Below, one piece after another: positions 34,744 through 41,827 of a stretch of 64,000 nucleotides of DNA. The notes beneath the pieces are model-generated. The model saw only the letters and a list, made by a program, of their open reading frames with translations, ran no database searches and had not been told where the DNA came from. Source of the stretch: Gracilimonas sp031581265 (GTDB taxonomy: Bacteria; Bacteroidota; Rhodothermia; Balneolales; Balneolaceae). The DNA lies in contig NZ_JAVLBQ010000006.1 of NCBI RefSeq assembly GCF_031581265.1, positions 1 to 64,000 of the forward strand, in the 5' to 3' direction. A program made the position numbers and the translations under genes. How positions within the stretch are numbered: position 1 is the stretch's first letter; each line of letters opens with the position of its first letter.

Positions 34744-34986
34744 ATGATGAAATTGAATAAAGACGTTTTAAAAAAAATACTGAGTAAATTACCACAAACC
34801 CATGAAGAAGAAATTGGGTGCGACGATTGCTTTGAAGAATTGCACACTTTTGCTGAAATGGAATTGGAGGGTAAATCACCCGAAAAAGCTATGCCGCTAA
34901 TTAAAGAGCATCTGGATAATTGCGGTGAATGTCGACAGGAATACCAGGCTTTGCTTGAAGCTATTAAAGTACTGAATGATAAATAG
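34744..34986 (+). CDS. Small zf-HC2-like protein, candidate anti-sigma factor
   Basis: An 80-residue cytosolic protein with Cys pairs CDDC (about 26-29) and HLDNCGEC (about 59-66), the HxxxCxxC pattern of zinc-binding anti-sigma (ZAS/zf-HC2) domains. No membrane segment follows, unlike most zf-HC2 proteins. Starting 41 bp behind the sigma gene, it is the likely partner that binds or senses redox state for it. Two ATG codons are adjacent; the first is taken. A strong terminator follows at 35011-35033. Confidence 0.75.
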   Translation: MMKLNKDVLKKILSKLPQTHEEEIGCDDCFEELHTFAEMELEGKSPEKAMPLIKEHLDNCGECRQEYQALLEAIKVLNDK

Positions 34987-35010
34987 CGTTCGGCTGTAGT
35001 GAATTTGATT

Positions 35011-35033
35011 AAAGACCTGTCAGGTCTTTTTTT
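35011..35033 (+). terminator. Intrinsic terminator after the sigma/anti-sigma genes
   Basis: AAAGACCT pairs with AGGTCTTT around GTC, followed by a run of Ts. It ends the unit 34052-34986. Confidence 0.85.
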
Positions 35034-35180
35034 ATCCAATAGAAATATTGGAGTTTACGAGAGGGGGCTAAATGACTAAAACTTCGCTTAAATAAGAAAG
35101 TAAGATCTTGGGGAACCGGCTCATCTAAGTAGTGTATTATTTCTTACGAACTATAACCATTACTATTAAAAATTATTACC

Positions 35181-35738
35181 ATGAATTTTACTATTTATAA
35201 CGAAGAGAACGCACCGGAAGATGCAAAACCATTTCTAAAAGGAGCCAAAGAAAAATTTGGGTTCGTACCAAATTTATTGGGCGAATTTGCAGAAGCACCC
35301 GCTGTGTTAGAGGGATATCTTAAACTGGATGAAATTATAGGTAAGACCGATTTCACCCCACAAGAACAACAGCTGGCAATCCTCGCCGTAAGTATTGAAA
35401 ATGAATGCCACTACTGCTCAGCTATTCATTCAACCGTTTTAAAAAATCAGCTGAATACGGATGAGAATATTGTTAATTCGGTGCGAAACGGAGATCCGCT
35501 TCCTGATGCTAAACTAAATGCATTAGTGAATTATACGCGCAAAGCAGTTGAAAAACGAGGACACGTATCTGAGGGTGACTTGGAAGCTTTTCTTAGTGCC
35601 GGTTATTCCAAGAAAAATGCGCTGGAGATCAACTTGATCATTGCACTGAAAACAATCAGCAACTACACCAATCACTTAGCTGATACGCCACTTGATGAAG
35701 CCTTCCAACCGGAAGCTATAGAATTTGAGACGGCTTAA
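35181..35738 (+). CDS. AhpD-like carboxymuconolactone decarboxylase family protein
   Basis: A 185-residue CMD-fold protein. ENECHYCSAIHSTV (about 74-87) carries the CxxCxxxH redox motif; EEQQL-like LAILAVSIE precedes it. The N-terminal FTIYNEENAPEDAKPFLKGA and GFVPNLLGEFAEAP match small alkylhydroperoxidase-type proteins. It is monocistronic, with a terminator at 35787-35820, and lies next to the ECF sigma locus. It is only distantly similar to the CMD protein at 30951-31511. It probably reduces hydroperoxides. Confidence 0.85.
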   Translation: MNFTIYNEENAPEDAKPFLKGAKEKFGFVPNLLGEFAEAPAVLEGYLKLDEIIGKTDFTPQEQQLAILAVSIENECHYCSAIHSTVLKNQLNTDENIVNSVRNGDPLPDAKLNALVNYTRKAVEKRGHVSEGDLEAFLSAGYSKKNALEINLIIALKTISNYTNHLADTPLDEAFQPEAIEFETA

Positions 35739-35786
35739 AACCTCTCAATAATTACAAGTCTAAGCTTGTAATTCTTCTACTCGTTC

Positions 35787-35820
35787 AAACCCCGGTCACT
35801 TGTGGCCGGGGTTTCTTTTT
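35787..35820 (+). terminator. Intrinsic terminator after the CMD gene
   Basis: AAACCCCGG pairs perfectly with CCGGGGTTT across a 10-base loop, then TCTTTTTAA. Confidence 0.88.
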
Positions 35821-35868
35821 AATTTTATGTTATTTTGAGGGGACGGACTAAATCTAATACCATTTTAT

Positions 35869-36264
35869 ATGAGACTCTTTAGTAAAATTATAATGACTTC
35901 AAGCGCTGTTCTTTTTATACTCATGGGACTCGGGATCAGCTTCTTCCCTCAAGAAACCGGACGAATTTTTGGAACAGCCTCTCAGTATGGCATGGACCTG
36001 CTGATCATGAAAATGGTGGGGGCACTTTTGTTCGGTTTTGGGGTGATTAACTTTATGGCCCGGCGAAGTCCGATTGGCGGTATTTATGGTAGGTCTATTG
36101 TGATGGGTAATTTGATGATGACCCTAATCATAGGTGCTCAATTTTTGAAATTTGTCTTCCGTCAAGATGCGGTGGCCGGTCAGGTTTGGATCATTGGAAT
36201 TCTTTTCATTCTGTTTTCGCTTGGTTTTATAAAACTCTTTTTCACCTCACCCGTGGAAGAGTAA
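35869..36264 (+). CDS. Small four-helix membrane protein (DUF4345-like)
   Basis: A 131-residue protein with hydrophobic segments at about 5-25, 44-65, 78-96 and 105-124. The opening IIMTSSAVLFILMGLGISFFPQE and the LMIMK-like LLIMKMVGALLFGFGVINF resemble DUF4345-type membrane proteins, but I do not recognise it with certainty. It stands alone between a terminator and a repeat-bearing gap. No function can be suggested. Confidence 0.7.
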   Translation: MRLFSKIIMTSSAVLFILMGLGISFFPQETGRIFGTASQYGMDLLIMKMVGALLFGFGVINFMARRSPIGGIYGRSIVMGNLMMTLIIGAQFLKFVFRQDAVAGQVWIIGILFILFSLGFIKLFFTSPVEE

Positions 36265-36420
36265 TTTTTGGGGGTGAGCTTTTCTTTTCGATAGTGTTAG
36301 GTGAATTTGAGGTAAAATATCACCTTGTTGTCATAGCGAGTCAATTATTTCGAACCACTCCGTGACTATCAATTACAGATGAATATTAAATTACTCTGTA
36401 CGCCCCACCAGTTCTCACTT

Positions 36421-36605
36421 CGGCCTTAGAAAAAAGTGTTAAAAAAACGAACGGAATGTAGCGTTAAGAAAGAAATCATACCGCACGGGTGGTTGATTGA
36501 AGGCAAGCCCCGAGAAGGGGCATTGATTTCTTTTAGTGGAATGAAGGGCGTTTTAGCACTTTTTTCGCAGCCGGGGGTTTTTGTTTCTTTTGGCGGTCCA
36601 AAAGA
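36421..36605 (+). repeat. Dispersed intergenic repeat, family C copy 1
   Basis: Shares three blocks in the same order with an inverted copy at about 56130-56300: CGGCCTTAGAAAAAA (36421-36435), a 26-bp identical block (36459-36484, including GAAAGAAATCATACCGC), and GCATTGATTTCTTTTAGTG (36520-36538), ending in a TTTTTTCGC-like stretch. A 66-codon frame at 36436-36636 lies inside and is not a gene. The rest of the gap 36265-36829 holds no feature I recognise. Confidence 0.75.
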
Positions 36606-36829
36606 AAGGGGAAGTGCGGAGAGACAAAATATTTAGCCCCGAATCTGTATTTATCAGTTTTATAGTTAATAAAAATGTAGAAAATAAGTCTGTCACCTCC
36701 TCAATGGTGTTGCCGGTGTGTGGTTGAATTTTTTTACTAAGGAAGACACGCATCACCAATTTTCTATCTAACATACGTTAATGTATATTCCTGAGTCAGA
36801 GTTATTTAGAAGATCAAAAGAGAAATATT

Positions 36830-38479
36830 ATGCCAAGAACAGTCAAAGCACCGACAGGATCTGAACTAAACTGCAAAAGCTGGCTCACGGAAGCTCCTTT
36901 TCGAATGATCCAGAATAACCTCGATCCTGATGTAGCTGAGAAACCGGAAGAATTGGTTGTTTATGGAGGTATCGGCCGTGCCGCAAGAAACTGGGAAAGC
37001 TTCGATAAAATCCTGGAATCCCTAAAATCCATGAGTGATGAAGAAACGCTGCTGGTGCAATCCGGGAAACCGGTTGGGATTTTCAAAACCCACAAAGATG
37101 CTCCGCGCGTATTGATTGCCAACTCTAACCTCGTTCCCAAATGGGCGAACTGGGATCACTTCAACGAACTCGATAAAAAAGGCTTGATGATGTATGGACA
37201 GATGACCGCAGGTTCGTGGATCTATATCGGAAGTCAGGGCATTGTACAGGGGACCTATGAAACCTTTGTATCTATGGCTAAGAAGTATTTTGGGGGTGAT
37301 TTATCCGGAAAATGGATTCTCACCGCAGGACTTGGCGGAATGGGTGGAGCTCAGCCACTGGCAGCAAAAATGGCCGGGGCGAGCATGCTGGCCGTGGAAT
37401 GCCGGGAATCCCGCATCGACATGAGATTGAAGACGGGCTATGTAGATAAAAAAGCAACTTCACTGGATGAAGCTCTTAAAATCATCAACAAATCAGTGGA
37501 GGAGAATAAGCCCGTCACAGTAGGTTTACATGGAAATGCTGCGGATATTTATCCAAAATTGTTAGAAAGAAATGACATCCCCGATGCGGTAACCGATCAA
37601 ACGAGCGCACACGACCCGTTAAACGGGTATTTGCCCATAGGAATGAGTGTGTTGGAATGGGAGGAAAAGCAGAAAACGCATCCCAAAGAAGTGATAGAAC
37701 AAGCCCGAAAGTCTATTGCCGTACAAGTGCGGGCGATGCTGGAATTCCAGGAAAAAGGTTTGCCGGTGTTTGACTATGGAAATAATATCCGACAGGAAGC
37801 TTTTGATGTGGGGGTAAAAAATGCCTTTGCCATCCCTGGATTTGTACCGGAATATATTCGTCCGCTTTTTTGCAAAGGCATTGGCCCGTTTCGCTGGGTG
37901 GCGCTTTCGGGAGATCCGGAGGATATCTATAAAACTGATGAAAAAGTGAAAGAGCTTATTCCAGATGATTCTCACCTCCACAACTGGCTGGATATGGCCA
38001 AAGATCAAATTCAGTTCCAGGGATTGCCGTCCCGAATTTGTTGGGTGGGATTGGGACAGCGCCATAAACTTGGATTGGCCTTCAATGAAATGGTCAGAAA
38101 CGGTGAGCTAAAAGCACCTGTGGTTATTGGCCGCGACCACTTGGATTCCGGGTCGGTTGCAAGTCCCAATCGCGAAACCGAAGGGATGAAAGATGGTTCG
38201 GATGCCGTCTCTGACTGGCCCATTTTGAATGCGTTGTTGAATACATCTTCCGGAGCCACTTGGGTCTCATTCCATCATGGCGGCGGCGTTGGAATGGGCT
38301 TCTCTCAACATGCCGGACTCGTAATTGTGTGCGATGGAACCGAAGAAGCTGACCGAAGATTAGAGCGCGTCCTTTGGAACGACCCTGCCAGCGGAGTTAT
38401 GCGCCATGCGGATGCGGGTTATGAAATTGCGGTCGATTGTGCGAAAGAACATCAACTCAAACTGCCGTTTAATAGATAA
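36830..38479 (+). CDS. hutU: Urocanate hydratase HutU
   Basis: A 549-residue cytosolic enzyme that adds water to urocanate to give imidazolonepropionate using tightly bound NAD+. NAD-binding GLGGMGGAQPLAAKMAG (about 165-181), YNNIR-type motif DYGNNIRQEA, and the active-site Cys in RICWVGLGQRHKLG (about 402-415), followed by GRDHLDSGSVASPNRET and FHHGGGVGMGFSQHAG. Length is normal. hutI and hutG lie downstream on the same strand but are separated by a 3.3-kb accessory stretch; hutH is not in this window. Confidence 0.96.
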   Translation: MPRTVKAPTGSELNCKSWLTEAPFRMIQNNLDPDVAEKPEELVVYGGIGRAARNWESFDKILESLKSMSDEETLLVQSGKPVGIFKTHKDAPRVLIANSNLVPKWANWDHFNELDKKGLMMYGQMTAGSWIYIGSQGIVQGTYETFVSMAKKYFGGDLSGKWILTAGLGGMGGAQPLAAKMAGASMLAVECRESRIDMRLKTGYVDKKATSLDEALKIINKSVEENKPVTVGLHGNAADIYPKLLERNDIPDAVTDQTSAHDPLNGYLPIGMSVLEWEEKQKTHPKEVIEQARKSIAVQVRAMLEFQEKGLPVFDYGNNIRQEAFDVGVKNAFAIPGFVPEYIRPLFCKGIGPFRWVALSGDPEDIYKTDEKVKELIPDDSHLHNWLDMAKDQIQFQGLPSRICWVGLGQRHKLGLAFNEMVRNGELKAPVVIGRDHLDSGSVASPNRETEGMKDGSDAVSDWPILNALLNTSSGATWVSFHHGGGVGMGFSQHAGLVIVCDGTEEADRRLERVLWNDPASGVMRHADAGYEIAVDCAKEHQLKLPFNR

Positions 38480-38644
38480 TAAATAGCAGAAAGCAATTTT
38501 ACTTTGGATATTTAAAATTATTTATAATTTTTAAAGCAGTTACTTCGGGGTAAAGTAAAAAAGGAAGGACTAAGTAGGCATAATTTTAGTTTGAAGGAAT
38601 AAACTAAACATGAACAATACACTTAGTACTTATGACACATTTAG

Positions 38645-38899
38645 AAAAAAATTCAAATAATAACACCAAGCACCAAGCACCAAGCACCAAGCACCGAATA
38701 TATCGAAGCGATTAAAAGGCTAACGCCGCGTGAAGTGGAAGTGTTAGATTTGACAGGGGTAGGTCATACCTGTAAAGAAATTGGGGAACAATTATTCATT
38801 TCAAAACGAACGGTTCATAAACACAGAGAGAATATTAGAAAAAAACTGGGATTGAGTGGATTCAATTCTGTAATGAAATGGTATCAAAAAAAGCCATAG
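38645..38899 (+). pseudogene. LuxR-type HTH domain remnant
   Basis: A frame running to a TAG at 38897-38899 encodes a complete LuxR HTH: RLTPREVEVLDL, CKEIGEQLFISKRTVHKHREN and IRKKLGLS. There is no in-frame start; the frame enters from a stop at 38642-38644 through a 7-bp tandem repeat. A separate short frame from an ATG at 38610 (16 codons) runs into the same repeat in another phase. I infer a regulator whose N-terminal part was lost or shifted by repeat-mediated change. It stands just upstream of the redoxin/peptide/propeller genes, possibly their former regulator. Confidence 0.6.
38664..38695 (+). repeat. Tandem 7-bp repeat, CACCAAG x 4.6
   Basis: Four full copies of CACCAAG plus CACC, directly before the LuxR HTH coding remnant. 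Each unit shifts the reading phase, so changes in copy number alter the frame. Confidence 0.9.
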
Positions 38900-38988
38900 T
38901 GCGTAAAATAATACGTAGTAGTACGTATTTCATGGGATTTTTATTTCTTACTTATTAGTTCAAAACCTGTGCTCAAGTAATAAGTATA

Positions 38989-39573
38989 ATGTTAGAAAAA
39001 ACTTCCAACATATTTTTTATCGTTTCAGGACTAATAATTGTATTAGGAATAACCTTAGTTTTACAAAGAAATAGTACAATCAATGAAAAAAAGGAAGTAG
39101 CTCCTAAAAAAGAGATTTATGAGGTTGAACTATCGAAATCAGAAGTTGTACTTGAAGAGTTACTGTCAGATACAACTTTAAATTATTATCGAAATAAAAA
39201 TTTAGAATCTGAGATTGTAATTATACATACTTTAAGAGCACTTTCTTGTCATAACTGCCCTCATGACAATAAATTCATAGTTGAATATCTTGACAAAAAA
39301 GAAAAGAGTTTTAATCAAATGATCTGGTTTTTAGATCAGATCAATTCTTTCTCAATAAACGCTGCGTCACAGCATTCTCTGGATAGAAATTATTTGATTG
39401 GTTTTCATGATAAATACAGACCCATTTTTTTAGTTAATAATAGACTATGGGATCGTTCAATTCTAATCTTCAAAGATGGAAAGATTAAAAAAAGGATTTT
39501 ACTTCCATATAATCTTGAGTTTAAATCAGATAGTTTACTCACTGTCATCAATAATAAAATAGAAGAGGTATAA
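38989..39573 (+). CDS. Membrane-anchored protein with a CHNC motif, redoxin-like, unknown
   Basis: A 194-residue protein: one N-terminal membrane anchor (about 7-27) then a Lys/Glu-rich stem (about 30-55). The outer domain has IVIIHTLRALSCHNCPHDNKF, where CHNC could be a redox pair after a beta strand as in thioredoxin folds, and later YRPIFLVNNRLWDRSILIFKDGKI. No close family is recognised. The next gene, 5 bp on, encodes a Cys-rich secreted peptide (now frameshifted), so a role in oxidising or handling that peptide is possible. Base composition is AT-rich compared with hutU, consistent with acquisition. Confidence 0.6.
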   Translation: MLEKTSNIFFIVSGLIIVLGITLVLQRNSTINEKKEVAPKKEIYEVELSKSEVVLEELLSDTTLNYYRNKNLESEIVIIHTLRALSCHNCPHDNKFIVEYLDKKEKSFNQMIWFLDQINSFSINAASQHSLDRNYLIGFHDKYRPIFLVNNRLWDRSILIFKDGKIKKRILLPYNLEFKSDSLLTVINNKIEEV

Positions 39574-39578
39574 ATAAA

Positions 39579-39853
39579 ATGAAAAGTAAAATTAAGTTTT
39601 TAGTTAGTTGTGTAGTATTAGCATTAAGCCTTTCATTTATGGGTATTAGTGCCAGTACAGTAGAAGTTACAGGTAACTGTTTAAATTGTGGATCATTTCA
39701 AGGATGTTATGAGGGTGACTCATATTTAAACTTGACTCATATTTAAACTGTGGTTATTCTTCATGTGAAATTGTACCTGGCTGGCCTCCCTGTGAGGTTG
39801 ATGGTTATGGTATATGTAGTGGCGCTCCAGGAGATTGTATTCCTGTCGAGTAA
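39579..39853 (+). pseudogene. Cys-rich secreted peptide gene frameshifted by a 17-bp duplication
   Basis: From the ATG at 39579 a signal peptide (about 1-26, ending GISAS) leads to VEVTGNCLNCGSFQGCYEGD, but the frame stops after 55 codons. A 17-bp direct duplication (39717-39733, repeated from 39734) causes this. Removing one copy restores an 85-residue frame to the TAA at 39851-39853 that continues with NCGYSSCE and, further on, GICSGAPGDCIPVE. The restored mature peptide would have eight Cys. It is 5 bp after the redoxin-like gene and 15 bp before the propeller gene. It recalls NVEALA-type peptides of Bacteroidota, which also neighbour propeller genes, but the motif is not identical. Confidence 0.65.
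39717..39749 (+). repeat. 17-bp tandem duplication inside the peptide gene
   Basis: GACTCATATTTAAACTT (39717-39733) is followed directly by GACTCATATTTAAACT (39734-39749). Because 17 is not divisible by three, the duplication shifts the frame and creates a stop. Confidence 0.92.
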
Positions 39854-39868
39854 CAATAGTTTCTATAA

Positions 39869-41029
39869 ATGAGTATGAAATATTTACTAATATTAGCAAT
39901 TGTACTTACAGAGAGTATTGGTTTTGATCTTAACCTTCAGACCAATACTCTTTTTAAGTTTGAAGGTGAATTAAAAAATGGTGAGCCTATGGGAATTCCT
40001 ATACATGTAAGCTCATTCAGTGACGGGAGTTTTGTACTTTATGAACATGATATACAGGGGTTGAAAGTTTTTGATAGATCAGGGAAGTTGATTGATACGT
40101 TATCGAGAAGAGGAAGAGGACCGGGAGAGCTTATAGAAATCGATCATATTTTTGTAGATAATAACGATCAACTTTTAGTGGTGGACCATGTACAATTAAA
40201 ACTTTCTTCATTAAAGAGAAATCAAGAGTCGAATGACCATTTCATTTTTGAAACACGTCCTCGTGTTCGAAGTATTCATCAAAAAAAAGATGGAAGTTAT
40301 ATTTTGGCCTCTAAAAAATATTGGGGTCCTGATATGCTTAATAACCGGAAGTTATATCATTTTATGAGTAGTAATTTTCAGCTGTCTGATGATGGAATAA
40401 TTGAGTCTGGAGATTTAAGTAAGGAAGGTCCTGGCTCTCTTTCAGATATAGTAATGAGTGGAAGTACTCGTTTAACCGATAATTCAATTTTAACGATGAA
40501 TGATGACTTGGTTGTTGCACCGATGTTATATAATGGGGAGATATTGGTATTTGAAAATGAAACCAATTATGTGACCAACTATACTATTCAAACTTCCGAT
40601 TATGGTCCGGCTTATGAAGAATACTCTGATTCAAAACCTCTTGATTATGAACTGATAGAAAGTGAGGGCATTAATATGATTTCCAATCAAAAAGGGCGAA
40701 GAAGTTTTTATCACTTCAATAAGAGCTTAGGGTTATTCCGGTTGAATTCAGGGGAGATCATTCACTTTGTACAAACCCAAAAAGACAATAGAGCTGCTTT
40801 AATGGTTGAAGTTTTAGACAAAGAAGCCAATGAAGTTTTAGGTGTTCAAGAGTTAGAGAAAGTGGGAGACCTATATATTGAAGAAAATATAAAAAAAGGC
40901 TCAAAGCATGGTTATATCGAGCTGAACTTTCACCATGTAGACAAGAACAATCGCTTGTATGTGTCCCGTTTTGGTGATAATCATCAACCCGAATTACACG
41001 TTATACAGTTAGATATTACCACTAATTGA
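39869..41029 (+). CDS. Secreted 6-bladed beta-propeller protein (BF3164-like)
   Basis: A 386-residue protein with an N-terminal signal-like segment (about 1-20) and no lipobox. Repeated blade units are visible: FSDGSFVLYEHDIQGLKVFDRSG (split across one blade), DTLSRRGRGPGELIEIDHIFVD, NDQLLVVD and later KKDGSYILASKKYW. The GxGPGE...I motif is typical of Bacteroidota 6-bladed propellers (BF3164 family). These proteins often sit beside small Cys-rich peptides, as here. Its role is unknown; ligand or peptide binding outside the membrane is plausible. A terminator follows. Confidence 0.75.
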   Translation: MSMKYLLILAIVLTESIGFDLNLQTNTLFKFEGELKNGEPMGIPIHVSSFSDGSFVLYEHDIQGLKVFDRSGKLIDTLSRRGRGPGELIEIDHIFVDNNDQLLVVDHVQLKLSSLKRNQESNDHFIFETRPRVRSIHQKKDGSYILASKKYWGPDMLNNRKLYHFMSSNFQLSDDGIIESGDLSKEGPGSLSDIVMSGSTRLTDNSILTMNDDLVVAPMLYNGEILVFENETNYVTNYTIQTSDYGPAYEEYSDSKPLDYELIESEGINMISNQKGRRSFYHFNKSLGLFRLNSGEIIHFVQTQKDNRAALMVEVLDKEANEVLGVQELEKVGDLYIEENIKKGSKHGYIELNFHHVDKNNRLYVSRFGDNHQPELHVIQLDITTN

Positions 41030-41050
41030 TTTCTATATCTCCCCTTAACC

Positions 41051-41091
41051 AAGCCTGATAGAAATATTGCAAATCTATCAGGCTTTTTATT
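41051..41091 (+). terminator. Intrinsic terminator after the propeller gene
   Basis: AAGCCTGATAGA (41051-41062) pairs with TCTATCAGGCTT (41074-41085), followed by TTTTATTT. Confidence 0.87.
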
Positions 41092-41110
41092 TTATATACT
41101 GATCTTTAAC

Positions 41111-41190
41111 TGAAGCTGTCAGCTTCTATAGGTCCTCGTAGTATTCAACCGCAACGCTCGCAAGACCTAACGGATGCTGCGAAGCTGTCC
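41111..41190. repeat. Intergenic palindromic repeat, family B copy 3 (degenerate)
   Basis: Hairpin GAAGCT/AGCTTC (41112-41126), then GGTCCTCGTAG, CGCAACGCTCGCAAGACCT and GCTGCGAAGCTG, using the same words as the copies at 24127 and 25719. It lies between the propeller gene terminator and the antitoxin gene. Confidence 0.4.
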
Positions 41191-41285
41191 CAAAGATGTG
41201 ATTTGTGTGGCTATGCTTTAGGTTGTAATGCCAATTATTTGATTTTTGCTATATTGCATCAGATTAAAACAAAGGAGGAAGTGTC

Positions 41286-41513
41286 ATGATCAAAGAAAAA
41301 ATTCAGGAAGAAGTACTTAAGCTATCCAAAAAAGACCGAGCTGAACTAGCTCGTCTATTGATTGAAAGCCTTCCTGTTGAAAGGAAATATGAATCTGAGG
41401 AAGCATGGGCAAAAGAACTGAAAAGAAGAATAGATCAGTATGAAAGTGGAGAAGGCTCATCAACCTCGTGGAGTGAGGTAAAAAAAAATGCCAAAGCAAT
41501 GCTTGATAAATGA
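41286..41513 (+). CDS. Addiction-module antitoxin (TIGR02574-like)
   Basis: A 75-residue protein with KEKIQEEVLKLSKKDRAELA and LLIESLP, the typical start of the addiction module component family, and a coiled acidic C-terminus. It should neutralise the ParE/RelE-type toxin encoded next; start and stop overlap by 4 bp (ATGA). AAAGGAGGAAG before the ATG is one of the strongest ribosome binding sites in the window, unlike most neighbours, consistent with recent acquisition. Confidence 0.88.
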   Translation: MIKEKIQEEVLKLSKKDRAELARLLIESLPVERKYESEEAWAKELKRRIDQYESGEGSSTSWSEVKKNAKAMLDK

Positions 41514-41821
41514 GTAAAATTGCTCTTGAAATTAGAAGTCAAGCTGAAGATGAATTCTATGACACTATTGATTACTATAAAGACATCGATCCATCTCTTG
41601 CTGATGACTTTATTATAGAATTTGAAAAATTTTTAGAGAAAATTTTAGCTTTTCCTGAAGCAGATCATCCATATCTATATCTATATCAATCAAAAAGGAT
41701 AATACTTGATCGTTTCCCATACTCCATTGTTTATAAGGTTTATGGAGATGAAAAAGTTGTGGTGTATGCTGTATTTCATATGAGAAGAAAGCCTGGATAT
41801 TGGAAAGAACGACTTAAATAA
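41510..41821 (+). CDS. RelE/ParE superfamily toxin
   Basis: A 103-residue basic protein. ALEIRSQAEDEFYDTIDYYKD (helix 1, split by the EDEF motif) and FPYSIVYKVYGDEKVVVYAVFHMRRKP are typical of the ParE/RelE fold; the C-terminal RRKPGYWKER matches ParE-type toxins paired with TIGR02574 antitoxins. Whether it cuts mRNA or inhibits gyrase cannot be told. It ends 6 bp before the hutI start, so the pair sits directly upstream of, and possibly reads into, hutI-hutG. Confidence 0.88.
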   Translation: MSKIALEIRSQAEDEFYDTIDYYKDIDPSLADDFIIEFEKFLEKILAFPEADHPYLYLYQSKRIILDRFPYSIVYKVYGDEKVVVYAVFHMRRKPGYWKERLK

Positions 41822-41827
41822 AGTTAT

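Noticed and set aside
36436..36636. 66-codon open frame upstream of hutU
   Set aside because: It lies entirely inside the dispersed repeat whose inverted copy at 56130-56300 does not keep the frame; no ribosome binding site or family is seen.
38664..38695. CACCAAG repeats considered as a CRISPR fragment
   Set aside because: The unit is a 7-bp direct tandem repeat without spacers, and no cas gene is near.
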